A stretch of DNA of 64,000 bases from Pomphorhynchus laevis (taxonomy: Eukaryota > Acanthocephala > Palaeacanthocephala > Echinorhynchida > Pomphorhynchidae), in contig WNNJ02002552.1 in the NCBI GenBank assembly GCA_012934845.2, positions 1 through 64,000 of the forward strand, given 5' to 3'. The position numbers and the translations under genes were made by a program. Positions 1-10,425 of this stretch are shown here, one piece after another. The notes under the pieces are model-generated. The model saw only the letters and a list, made by a program, of their open reading frames with translations, was not told the origin of the DNA and ran no database searches. Position 1 is the first letter of the stretch. Each line of letters begins with the position of its first letter.

Positions 1-245
1 TATGGATATCATGTTGATTAACAATAAAAGTTATCAGAGTTTGAGCAAAATTGTTATTTTTGATCAAAATAGCTATCATTTATGGGCCATCTAGAGCTGA
101 AGGAAGTGAGGATTCGAACGTATGCACTTTAAAACAATAAAAAATGTGTAAATAGAATTTGTAATTGATATGCCGAAATTAATAAGTAAAATTATTTTTT
201 ATATTGGAATGTAAATTCGATTTTTAAGTTAATTTATAGTTCACT

Positions 246-352
246 GAACAAAAAAAGCTACTCGAGGATTTAGTTGATCAATTCAGCTGTTTGAAAATAC
301 TAAACAGAAAAAGCTACTCGATGAATTTAGATTTGGTTGATCAATTCAGCTG
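246..352. repeat. Imperfect direct repeat, about 50 bp x2
   Basis: Two tandem copies share AAAAAAGCTACTCGA and GTTGATCAATTCAGCTG, at 246-291 and 302-352. Function unknown. Confidence 0.6.
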
Positions 353-512
353 GAATAAGTTTTCTTATATAAGCTTAAGCCGACGCTTTCACATAATGAA
401 CTTGATAAAAAAGTAATATGAAAAAATAATAATCAATAATAATAATCAATCGTAAATTATTAAAAAGTATATATCATAAAACTTCTTATCCTCGTTTGTA
501 TTCTTTTAAAGG

Positions 513-683
513 ATGTTACTGCTTGCTTGTTTAATCACTCATATTTACTCTGAAGATTTGTTAGATCTTTATCATAATTACAAATTGAGTGATCTTAATG
601 TGAAGGCAATAATTGGAGATTATCATTATGAACTCTTGAGTCTATCCTTACTACATATCTTATTATTTCTACATATTCTCTGA
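513..683 (+). CDS. Small ORF with signal-peptide-like start (doubtful)
   Basis: A 56-codon frame starts MLLLACLITHIYS and ends in a leucine-rich hydrophobic tail. I do not recognise it. In AT-rich DNA a frame of this length arises by chance, and it lies inside or beside the ATM-like gene on the other strand. Confidence 0.12.
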   Translation: MLLLACLITHIYSEDLLDLYHNYKLSDLNVKAIIGDYHYELLSLSLLHILLFLHIL

Positions 684-942
684 AGCTTGATGATCAACCT
701 GTTTATACATTATTATGAATATCAGTCTCCTATCGATAAAGATAGATTATATCGGTTCGTCAATAAGAAAAATCAGCCATTTATAATGGCTGTTTTTATA
801 TTATTATTATTATTATTTATTGTCTTTATCAAGTGCATATAAATGAACTATTATGCACTTGATAATGTGTAGTTCTTAAGAGAAGAACTTTTTTAACATT
901 TTTTTATGTTGAGTTGCTTTCACAAAAAGCGAAATAATTTAC

Positions 943-3900
943 AGGATTACACATCAAATGTAGAACAACGACTTGAAAGGGAGTACTTTTATTCTTGCAT
1001 AAAACGTATTTAGCATGCTAGATTATGAATTGTTATAAAGATTCGATTTTATTCAAACTTACAGAATATGAATACTCGAACACTTCCTCTTCAGAACTTC
1101 TATTATACGCCTCCACAATCGTAACAAGGTATTCCCTTTTCTTTCAAAAAGCATATTATTAAATACTACAGGAAAGCATGTCGTACGAGACATATGACTG
1201 CCGCTTTGTAAAACTCGTATAGAGTAAGTATCGATCCGTGTATGACTTCCTCTCTAACAGAAGATTTGGAGAAAAATGAAATTCCAGATTTTCGAAAATT
1301 GACTGATACAGAATCTAGTATTGCCTAATAAAAAAATCTCTAATAAATAACAAACACGAAACAATAGGAAACAACTCAAATTTACGAATTATTGATAATA
1401 AGTTCTAATAATAAATAATTCATAAATGCCTTTTTTATAATTCTTTATTATTTAAATTTATTCATTAGTATTTAACCCGTAAAGACATGTCTAGCAGAGT
1501 TGTAGGGTGCAATTACGTATGAGGTGTCATCGTTCAATGATTGAACATGCAAAAAACAAACTCTAAAAACAATGGAAATTAATTTCCTACTGCTTATATT
1601 AATGGCAAAAATTTATTATATAAATTTATTTATAAGTAAATATCTGTATATCAAAACTAATTTAAGGTTTGATGTTTGTTCGCAAATGCATTTATGAGAA
1701 TATAAATAAGCAAGGAATGATACCGTAGCTGGTTTCTGCTGTGAAAACTCCTTGTATGATCTAGCAAAGTTGATAAAACAATCGAAAGAATTCATCAATG
1801 AAAATACCAGCACCGATTCTACGATATCCTGATCACATCAGTATTAAAATATAAATATTAAAAATATCCATATATTGAGAGGAAAAATTTGGTACTTCTT
1901 TAAAATAAGGTATGCATTTTATTATTTATTTTATTAAAAATGATCTTGAAAAGATCTCTAAAAGATAAATGATGAAAGATAGATGAACATATCAGATAAT
2001 TCTCATGTGATAACATTGACCTAAACGAACTGAAATGATTTTATTTAAGAGTAAATAAATGAGTCCATTTATTTAGTAATTAAATAAAGTTTAATTTTGT
2101 TAATAACTAGAAATCAATTATGCAATTGATTTTGCAATTGTAACTTGAAAAATTCTTTATTATTTTCAATGAGTTGAAAACATAAACCTTCAAATTAAAG
2201 GAATTATGATGAAAATATAATCGATTCTATTAAAATAATGACATTTTTTATTTATTTAAATACATAAAATGACATTTTTCACCTAATCCACTATGTAAAA
2301 TATCATTTTTCATTAAAGATATAAAATAGGATTTCCCATTAAAGCATCAATTCAAAATTATTGCAGTTAACATTATTGTCGGTTAGCAATAATGTTTGCT
2401 AACCGACAATAGTTTGAACTATACCATGAACGATTTAATCTTTAATCGAAAACCGGGTCAATATAAAACCACAAATTCGTTTCCTTAGATTGCAAAGTTT
2501 TTTCGTAGAGGCGTATATTTTTACATATACACTTAAAGTATTGTATAACAATACAACACTTTTAGACAATGTTTATGGCAATAAAACACATTTATTCATG
2601 GTATCCATGAATAAATATATAATAATGAACAAAACAATATCACAATGAGAGAAACGAAAACGTTTATATGTACAAATACCCTTATCTGTTTGATTTCATT
2701 AGAGATAAACTTTCATATTCAAACCTAGGTACTTTGATCGGTGGGTCTACGCCCTAACGACTTGACAATATAAAACATATATGCAATAATATATTATCAT
2801 CAAAGAATCAATAATTACTATCTTCTGATCAAAGGAGATATACCATCAAAGGATCATCAACACCGATTTAATAACGTACTAATCACATCAGCGTTAAATA
2901 TATAAAAAATGCTTTGAATGCATTTCGGAAAATGTGGTTTCCAAAATTCATTACATTCAAGGTTTCATATAGTAAAGAATTTCTGACTGTACTGGATGGT
3001 TAGCCTAGTCGGTAAAACGTAGACGCATCGATCGAAATAACCTAGGTTCGAATTTGAATGAGCAAATAGTTATTCAAAAGGAAAACTACAGCGGTACACA
3101 GCTTTCTGATGAGTCCGGGTTTACCACTGCACTGCAGTAGAGGATGAAACAATACCAATATGGAAGTAATGACTAAATAATACCGTAGCTGGTTTATGCT
3201 GTGAAATAACCTTGTGTGATCTAGTAAAATTGAATTATATATAAAATAATAAGTGCGAACACAAGCGAAAGAGAAAGAAAAAACTATTTGTAAACGTTTC
3301 GTCGAATGGATATATCAATTGTAAGAATTTAAATTCGAATACATTATTAATTAAGAGCAAATTTATACATTTAATAATTCAACCACACAATAGCCTTATG
3401 TGGTTGAATTATACATAAAAGAATAAGTGCTAACATCAGCAAAAGAGAAAGCAAAAACTAGTTGTAAACGTTTTTATTTATTTTATTATTTTATTTATTA
3501 ATTTCGTAAAATTATTATGAAAACATTAAAAATTAAATATACAGGCTTGGTAGATGTTGTTCTAAAAACTTAAATAATTTTACATCGACGAATACTAACA
3601 CTATAATAGGTTTTCGAAACGTTAACGCTGCTGCTGTGTTGCTGTATACGAAATTCTCTGCTGTTAATGGCCCAAAGTATTGAGCAGAGAAACTTACTAG
3701 CCTCCGTCCTTACATTAAGCTAAATGCGCAGTTAAATATTCAAATAATTCAAATTATAATTTTCAAACTTTGCTATCCTGAAGAAGAGGAACTGTTACAC
3801 GCAAGCAGTTGTCCATAAATCTGTATAGATTGGAAGGAGATTTTGCGCCGATTTCTCGTAAACATCGAATCTAAATGATAACTATTTTTAATATCAATTG

Positions 3901-6900
3901 CGTAAATTTATACTTTCAAATATGAATAAATAATTACCGCTAATCTCAATCAAGTAAAACTTAACTGAGATAAGTTAACTTTGATAATAAAAGCTTTAAG
4001 TAAAATGTCACTATTATATTAAAAACATAAATACACAGATTATATATATATTCCAAAAGTGGTTGATGAACTAGACAAAGAAAGTATTAATGATAAATGT
4101 TTGAATTTTTTATAAATTGAATAAACGCCATTTTATATACAATAAAGAGGAAAGTTATTAATCTATTAACTTAAGTGAGTGAAGCATGTCTTATAATATT
4201 CATAACCTGGTAGAATTCACTCCAGTATCCATTAAAATTGCTTGTCGGGTTACAATGTAAAAGAATATGAGCAGATCATTAATCAATTATGAGAATAAAT
4301 ATTGCAATGTAGCGTAGATTAAATTCATTTTCAAAAGGTTCATTCATAGATTACAAAAATATTTGGAATCATAATCATATTTGAAACAGACAATTCAATA
4401 TCCTGAAAAATTTGCTAAGACACAGCAGACATGCACTAATAAGCTTTTAAGACAATTATCCAGTTACGCATCACAATAGTTACTTTGGTAAAACGATATC
4501 CGGATGCAGTAAAAATATCGATTGCCTGTAAAAGAATCATAATGTTTGAACGCATGTTTGAATCAAAATCCTTTTTAGATTGATCCTAAGATAATATGGT
4601 AAACTATCCGGTAAGCAATTATATGTGCATCGGAAATTCTAATTGACATTAAGTGTGATAACACCGTAATAAAGCATTCACTCAAAACATTCAATCACAA
4701 ATTAACTAATCACAATTGAACTTTATTAATAAACTTTAGTCACGAAACTTACAGAAATAATTCGTTTATAATCAGATTTCTCTCTAGCAATACGAAGCAA
4801 AAATTCGGAAACCAAATTGTCAATTTTCTCTGAAAATATAGGCCCATAAGCCTAAATGAGATTTAAAATAAAACAGTTTACATCATTTCTCGGTATAGTG
4901 ACATACAGTAACATAGTGAGCAAGAACAAGTGACATAAGTTCAGAAATATCGTTTTCAATAGAGCGTTCATCGCCAAGAGTAAGTAGCCAGTAGTGTAAA
5001 TTTGATTTAAGATCATTAAATAATGCTCCACCACAGCATATTACACATACTAAAACAGTAAGTAAATAGTTAAATATTAATAAATAATAAAATATTAATA
5101 TTTATAATTTAATATAAATATTTACAAAAGATAGGCAAGTAAAGATAAATAATAAATTTAGTTTCTTACGTACATTAGTAAGATGAAGAAAATAGTATAT
5201 ATATTACAAGAATAATTAAAACTAATATTTATGGTAATTAATATTAAAATTAAAAAATGTATATATCAACAAATAGTGCATAAATATAAACTTTTCAATA
5301 TACATTTTAGTTTCTTACATGCATTAACAAGGTGATGTATTTTTGTGTATACCACAAAAATATTTAAAAATAATATTTTATAATATTTTATATCACATCT
5401 TGGTCTATAAGCTAATTTGGAAGTTATAAAAAATTAACAAAATATATTTAAAGTATACAAGCTAATAATTTTTTATAAACCTAATAGAAAAATGCTATTA
5501 TCAATTTAAAACATTAAAAGAAAAAAGTAACGATTGTATGTAAAAAAATGTCAAGCTTCATTGTATAGATTTGTATATAATATAATAATAGTGAAATCAA
5601 TTGTTTGAAAATCCAAATAGTTTGTAAAACATATTTTAGAATTACAGGTTATTTGTAATACTTTTGGATGATCAAATGATGCTTGACTTTAAAAGAAAGT
5701 GGATAATGTATTATGCATTACTTATTATACATAATATTATATATAATAAGTATTATCATTAGCTAAAAGTATTGTCATTACAAATATACAATGAATGTTT
5801 AGAATAGAATTTATTTAGAGTGGCCTTTGTGGTAAAATAGAACCATTTACAGGCCCACTATAAAAATTAAAAGACAAGTTTACGTCCGATGAATGTTTGA
5901 ACTTGTATGTAGAGTTATTGAATTGATTGCGGCTGAAAGTGTTATTTTAGTTCGTTTGCAAGAGGTATGGAGATCAAGGAAGTTTTGAAGTGTTTAAGCG
6001 ACGTCAATGATTTGGTGTCACGATGAAGTTTGTTCCAAAGGCGTGGTGCAGCGATGGTGAACTTTTTGTTGAACAAACTTTTTGTTTGTTAAACAAAAAC
6101 ATAGAGAACAAAAAAAAAGTTGAATACAAAAAGTTAAACATTCAATACAATGTTTAATAAAATTTAAAATCGTAAAATTTAATATCATAATGTTCCACGT
6201 AATAACTGCGAAAAATTGCTTTTGCAGTTTTACTGAATCGATAAAACAAGTCAAAACCCAATAAGTTGTAGATATTTTCATTTTTATAGCCCACTCATAT
6301 CATTTTTATAGTCAACTCATATCATTTTTATAGTCAACTCATATCATTTTTATAGTCCACTCATCAAAAAATAACGATAATTATTTTTGGATGAGTTCGT
6401 TTGTTTCCAACTATAAACAACTTTAAGTTTGTTCCCAACTTGTAGTTGCGGAACAAAGAGAGATAAGAAAACCCAAACAGACCATCACAAAGAATATGTT
6501 GGAATGCTTTTTGGATAAATACATAGAAAATCTATGTTTATGGACATGGCTCGTATTCTAGATGTTTATAATAAAACGACAAGAGGGCCCAATTTACCAC
6601 CGTATTCTTCACGACTAAATCGTATAGAAGAATTTTTTCAAGTTTGAAGTCTCAAAGAAGATAAAGCGGTATTAATTCTGACATCGTAGAGCTTATTGAA
6701 TGTATAAAACAAGTTTATCCGCCTGAGATTTTGTAATGAATGAATATTTTAATAACACGCGTATCTAGATAGAAAGAGTGAATGCATAGGTTGATTTTAC
6801 ATAAATAACAAAACATTTAAAATTTATTTATATGCTTTCTAACTCTTATTTACTTATTGAAAATTGTATTCATACAAAATGGTGTTGCTTGTTAGACTAG

Positions 6901-9099
6901 ACTTTGATTCACGAGCTTCAGTCACCATGTCACTTATAGACGACCAATGAGTACCCAGCAACACTCATCAGTAGAATGAAATACCCACTGGCCGTTTCGG
7001 TTGCCTGTGTGACATTGTGAGTGAAGGCGTTTCCAACAATTTGCTTAATTGTCTGAAGCTTACGCTCTTTGCCAGATCGAATTGCTGTGCTGACCATCCT
7101 TAAACACTAGGCAGAGGTTGTTGCTGAATTGTCGCTGCACTCGTTGGATCCTAAATGGATACGGCAGGTATAATAGTAGTGCACGGATGTGCTGGGTAAA
7201 CAACGGTCCAGGATTTCTTACGAAATACGGCATTTATACTAAATAGTGTTGCTTGATAGACTGGACTTCGATTCACGACTTTCAGTCACCATGTCACTTC
7301 TAGACTAACAATGAGTACCCAGCAACACTTATCAGTATAATGAAGTACTCACTGGTCGATTCGGTTGCCTGTGTGACATTGTGAATAAAGGCGTTTCCGA
7401 CACTTTGCTTAATTATCTGAGGTTTACGCTCTTTACCAGATCATATTGCTGTGCATACCGTTTTTTTTTCGAAAGAAATCCTGAATCGTTGTCTACTCAG
7501 CACATCCGTACACAACTAATATACATGCCGTATCCATTAAGGATCCAACGAGTGCAGCGACAATTCAGCAACAAACTCTGCCTATGTTTAAAGATGGTCC
7601 GCACAGAAATTAGATCTGGTACAGAGCGTAAACCTAAGACAAGTAAGCAAAGTGTCGGAAACGCCATTATTTACAACGTCACACAGGCAACCGAAACGAC
7701 CAGTGAGTACTTCATTCTACTGATGAGTGTTGCTGGGTACTCATTGTTAGTCTAGAAGTGACATGGTGACTGGAAGTCGTGAATCAAAGTATAGTCTAAC
7801 AAGCAACACCATTATATATATATTTATTTATTTCATTTTTATAGTGAATTCATCAAAAATAACGATAATTATTTTTGGATGAGTTCGTTTGTTCCTAACT
7901 TAAAACAACTTTAAGTTTGCTCCCAACTTAAAGTTGCGGAACAAAGAGAGATAAGAAAACCCAAAACAGACCATCACAAAGAATATGTTGAAATGCTTTT
8001 TGGATGAATCCATAGAGATTCTATATTTATTAACATGGCTCGTATTCTAAATGTCTCAATTAAAACGACAAGGGGGCCCAATTTACCACCGTAAATTGAC
8101 CGTTGTCCAGGAGACCGTTATCCAGGAGCCATTAGTATGAATACAGTATGATATTATAATTATATATATCAAAAGGCAAGGAGATGTCTTTTATATATCA
8201 AAAGACAAGGAGATGACTTATAAATATATCACAATGCAGCCGAACCGACTGATGGTAGTTCACCCTACTGACAAGTGGTGCCAGCTACCATCAGATCGTC
8301 TAGGAGTGATAACGAAGTCTGATCTGCTTGTAATCGAACTCGAGTTTTTGGCAAAATTATTATTATTGGTCTCTACCAAAAGAAAACAGAGATTAATTCG
8401 TCCATTAACGTTTTGCCTTGCAGCTTTTTCAAGAAACTTTTTGTCTCAAACTTTTCATATAGAAAGTTTGAGAGATAATAACACATACCAGTTCCTTGAA
8501 GAAGCCGCAAGGCGAAACGTTAATTGAAGAATTAATCTTTGTTTTTCCTTGGTATAAATAAATAATGAATAATATTAATAACAAATAATGAATAATGTTA
8601 ATAATAAAAAGTATTTAATAAATATGATACTATTTTTATTATTTATATGATATTATTTATATCTTTAACGATATTGTAAATATTTTCAAATATTCAATAA
8701 ATATGATACAATAAATATAATATTGTACGTATTGTTAGCATAAATAACTATTTGAAACAAAACAAAATGAAATTAACAAATGAAATTTTATACACTTTGT
8801 AATGACTTACGAGTTATCTGTAATGCTTTCAGATGATCAGATGATGTTTGACTTTGAAAGAAATCTGACAAACGTGATGATAACAGATCAACGAGAGCTC
8901 GATAGTCACTTGATGAAATCTTTAATAAATTATTGAATATAAATTATTGTAAAATGTTAAAACACATTTTACTTACAACTTTCACTTCTTCTTGTAAAAA
9001 ATAATGCAACTTCATCAGATATGTACGGGACTGCTCATTGTTTTTGACACCTAGACCGCTATCAATCAGATGGCTAATTGCAAGCAAACAACGAGACAT
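943..9099 (-). CDS. ATM: ATM-like kinase gene, N-terminal part (partial, 9 exons)
   Basis: I assemble nine minus-strand exons: 8977-9099, 8811-8919, 4907-5049, 4753-4851, 4484-4525, 3799-3854, 1170-1253, 1063-1135 and 943-993. All have GT donors and AG acceptors and every junction keeps phase, giving 260 codons from the ATG at 9099. The product is helical and leucine-rich. Residues about 100-190 align in register with the human ATM N-terminal solenoid: the AREKS...IDIF and LLPIYTDLWT stretches match human segments of the same spacing, followed by EEVI like human KEVI. ATM is a nuclear PI3K-like kinase that signals DNA breaks; the kinase domain would lie beyond the left edge. The alignment is from memory, so the gene is more secure than its name. 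Exon 6 is the weakest, because its acceptor lacks a pyrimidine tract. Other HEAT-repeat proteins remain possible. Confidence 0.55.
1063..1253 (-). CDS. ATM: ATM-like exons 7 and 8 with a 34-base intron
   Basis: Exon 7 (1170-1253) encodes EEVIHGSILTLYEFYKAAV onward and ends in phase 2. Exon 8 (1063-1135) starts with the single base needed and encodes EYLVTIVEAYNRSSEEE before a GTAAGT donor. The intron between them is 34 bases; without it the frame hits TAG. Exon 9 (943-993) follows after 69 bases. Confidence 0.55.
1715..1775 (+). mobile_element. SINE 3' fragment
   Basis: Shares ATACCGTAGCTGGTTT, GCTGTGAAA and TATGATCTAG with the SINE tail at 3180-3235, including the proposed cleavage triplet, but lacks tRNA head and core. 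Confidence 0.55.
2375..2410. repeat. Perfect 15-bp hairpin
   Basis: ATTGTCGGTTAGCAA (2375-2389) and its exact reverse complement (2396-2410) are separated by six bases. The arms are unusually GC-rich for the surroundings. A second perfect 11-bp hairpin, TTTATTCATGG / CCATGAATAAA, lies at 2591-2615. No known family recognised. Confidence 0.7.
2985..3235 (+). mobile_element. tRNA-derived SINE with hammerhead-like 3' part
   Basis: The head resembles a tRNA with internal pol III promoter boxes: A box TAGCCTAGTCGG (3001-3012) and B box GGTTCGAATTT (3045-3055), about 33 bases apart. No acceptor stem is needed in a SINE. A hammerhead-like core follows at 3088-3203. The last ~55 bases recur at 1715-1775 without the head, so this is a dispersed family. 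It sits in an ATM-like intron on the opposite strand. Schistosome SM-alpha elements share this head-plus-ribozyme layout (established knowledge). Confidence 0.6.
3088..3203 (+). ncRNA. Candidate hammerhead self-cleaving ribozyme in SINE
   Basis: The core words are in canonical order: CTGATGAG (3106-3113), stem II GTCC...GGAT, GAAAC (3146-3150), and a GTA cleavage triplet (3185-3187). CACAGC (3097-3102) can pair with GCTGTG (3198-3203) as stem I. Weak points: three U residues lie between stem I and the core, and stem III is only two convincing base pairs. It may be a decayed or minimal ribozyme. Confidence 0.45.
3229..3472. repeat. Direct repeat, ~70 bp, two copies
   Basis: 3229-3300 and 3403-3472 share AATAAGTGC, AAAGAGAAAG and TTGTAAACGTTT in the same order. 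Confidence 0.6.
3799..3854 (-). CDS. ATM: ATM-like exon 6 (acceptor uncertain)
   Basis: Encodes KSAQNLLPIYTDLWTTAC and ends in phase 2 at GTAACA, which fits exon 7. A better-looking acceptor at about 3871/3872 opens a different frame that does not join exon 7, so I prefer the weaker acceptor. The frame choice rests on the downstream phase and the LLP...LWT match. Confidence 0.4.
4484..4525 (-). CDS. ATM: ATM-like exon 5 (14 codons)
   Basis: Acceptor TTTTACAG; encodes AIDIFTASGYRFTK; donor GTAACT. Its fit to the human IFLKTLAVNFR segment is part of the case for ATM. Confidence 0.5.
4753..4851 (-). CDS. ATM: ATM-like exon 4
   Basis: 33 codons, AYGPIFSEKIDNLVSEF then LLRIAREKSDYKR, phase 0 at both ends, GTAAGT donor. 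A 55-base intron separates it from exon 3. Confidence 0.7.
4907..5049 (-). CDS. ATM: ATM-like exon 3
   Basis: Acceptor TTTTAG; enters in phase 1, matching exon 2. Encodes LCVICCGGALFNDLKSNLHY followed by WLLTLGDERS. Donor GTATGT. It is separated from exon 2 by a 3.8-kb intron filled with repeats. Confidence 0.7.
5647..5700 (-). pseudogene. Decayed duplicate of ATM-like exon 2
   Basis: About 43 of 51 bases match the 3' end of exon 2 (8811-8870). The copy has an in-frame stop (CAA to TAA) and has lost the splice donor. It is a partial intragenic duplication, not a usable exon. Confidence 0.5.
6278..6780 (+). mobile_element. DDE_3 DNA-transposon remnant with 22-bp end repeats
   Basis: Four near-identical 22-bp units (CATTTTTATAGTCAACTCAT + AT) at 6278-6364 are followed by a plus-strand coding relic. 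It reads LPPYSSRLNRIEEFF at about 6590-6640, matching the LPPYSP.LNPIEEF catalytic-glutamate motif of Tc1/IS630-type transposases. The frame is broken. The 22-bp unit is clearly related to the TIR unit of the transposon at 14259-15802, making this a sister family. Confidence 0.55.
6885..7815. repeat. ~350-bp repeat, two direct copies and one inverted
   Basis: Copies: 6885-7235, 7240-7460 (truncated) and 7465-7815 (reverse orientation). All share GTCACCATGTCACTT and ATGAGTACCCAGCAACAC. The inner copies form a large inverted repeat. Read on the minus strand of the first copy there is a 55-codon frame with one hydrophobic segment; I do not recognise it. CTGATGAG and CCGAAAC occur 25-30 bases apart, but in the wrong order for a simple hammerhead. 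Confidence 0.6.
7832..8095 (+). mobile_element. Second copy of the DDE_3 remnant
   Basis: Repeats 6340-6605 at high similarity, including GATAATTATTTTTGGATGAG and the LPPY motif region, but with one 22-bp unit and ending at the LPPY codons. Confidence 0.6.
8375..8553. mobile_element. Fold-back element F1 (Penelope-end-like)
   Basis: Arms of ~60 bp run inward from ACCAAAAGAAAACAGAGATT and outward to AATCTTTGTTTTTCCTTGGT. Each arm carries the stem-loop GAAGAAGCCGCAAGGCGAAACG or its reverse complement. The same GAAGA..CGAAA signature marks Penelope-like element 3' ends. Confidence 0.55.
8811..8919 (-). CDS. ATM: ATM-like exon 2
   Basis: Translates as ISSSDYRALVDLLSSRLSDF and onward, ending in phase 1 at a GTAAGT donor. 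A decayed duplicate of its 3' end lies at about 5647-5700. Confidence 0.7.
8977..9099 (-). CDS. ATM: ATM-like exon 1 (start codon)
   Basis: Begins MSRCLLAISHLIDSG and ends in phase 0 at a GTAAGT donor. An AG eight bases upstream of the ATG suggests an acceptor and an upstream non-coding exon. Ends after 41 codons; the following intron is only 57 bases. Confidence 0.65.
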
Positions 9100-9553
9100 T
9101 TCAACTGTCTATGTAATGATTAACATTTTCTGTAAAACATTAATTTAAAATCTGAATAAAATAGAGTTTGTAAAAGTAATAACTAAACATCAACTGAAAT
9201 TATTTTCAATCTATGTAGACCAATTTTTCAACACGCCATTTCAGGCATGATGCTATTAATAAGTTCAGACAAATAGATTTTCGATGGCATTCAATAATTA
9301 ATAATTAAATTTTTGTAATCAAGAATTTTAAACTAAAATGTTTAAATTATTGTCATTTATTGTCATGCAAAACGTCAAATTAACACACAATTAAGTTGTT
9401 ATTCTATCAAAATCAGATCAACTACGTATAATATCGAAATATATTGAACAATAATGCCAAATAGTAAATTAATAAATAATTGTTAGTTGAGATTTTATAA
9501 ACAATTTATATATTAAAGAAAATTCGTTTCCAATCTGAATTAATACAAGGAGA

Positions 9554-9760
9554 GGAAACAGGAATATTTATTTGATTACAAAAATCCAATATTTCGACGG
9601 CACTACGGCACGTCATCTTCATGGTTGTAAGTAGTTTGTAATCAATTCTTAATTAAGTTTAACAATTCTTGATTACTAAGTACTTACAACCCTGAAGATG
9701 ACGTGCTGTAGTGTGTCGAAATATTAGATTTTTGTAATCAAATAAATATTTCTGTTTCAT
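9554..9760. mobile_element. Fold-back element F2, from GIY-YIG Penelope ends
   Basis: Inverted arms of ~75 bp match the 3' terminus of the Penelope-like element at 59040-61115 (GAAGATGAC, GTCGAAATATT, AAATAAATATT). No coding sequence remains. It behaves like a MITE derived from two 3' ends facing each other. Confidence 0.65.
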
Positions 9761-9779
9761 CGCATTCTTGTAATTATAA

Positions 9780-10420
9780 AATTTTATAGAAAAATTATGT
9801 TCTCAATAACGCATTAGTCAAAAGTTATCGGGCGGTCAGTTTGGTTTAACTCGTAACTTTAGTACAGCCAGCATGCGGACGAGCTCAAGCTTGGTGGTAT
9901 ATAACATTGATAATATTGAACATTTATATTTAGTTGACGTGCTAAACGTAAAATTAATTCTTGTCGTATTATGACTCAATAAAAATTACTACGTTAATTT
10001 ACTTCAACATCTCATGCATTTCCATGTGTACAATTAAACACTTGTTTTAACGTTATGTTTCTTAATCTTATCATTTTCTATTTGAAATGATAAATTCCCT
10101 GTCAGTTTGATAAGCTTTTACCTTAAAAATTAATAATAAAAATGACAGAATAATATACAAAATTTATTACATTTTAATTATATAAAATTATCTACTAATT
10201 TTAAACTGCCAAAGTTTTAAATATGCAATTATAATTAGCAAGTAATTTAATTACAAATGTTAATAGTACATCAAAACAGCATGAAATTCTAAAACAAATT
10301 GATTAGTATCTGTAGCTCCACGAAGTTTATAATTGACATAAAATTATCATTTAGCTAAAATTATAAAGTTCGATGTTTATTCCTTTATATCAAAACAGCA
10401 TAAAAATAACTTTATTGGTT
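9780..10420. other. AT-rich spacer, nothing recognised
   Basis: No exon, repeat family or RNA gene is seen. It separates the ATM-like 5' end from the mobile-element block and could contain upstream sequence of that gene. Confidence 0.4.
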
Positions 10421-10425
10421 TATCT

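Noticed and set aside
2985-3064. Functional tRNA gene
   Set aside because: Only A and B boxes are good; no paired acceptor or anticodon stem, and it is fused to a SINE body.
3855-3871. Longer ATM exon 6 from the stronger acceptor
   Set aside because: Gives a frame that does not join exon 7 and loses the ATM-like LLP..LWT match.
7381-7755. 124-codon frame
   Set aside because: Crosses the junction between a direct and an inverted repeat copy, so it is chimeric.
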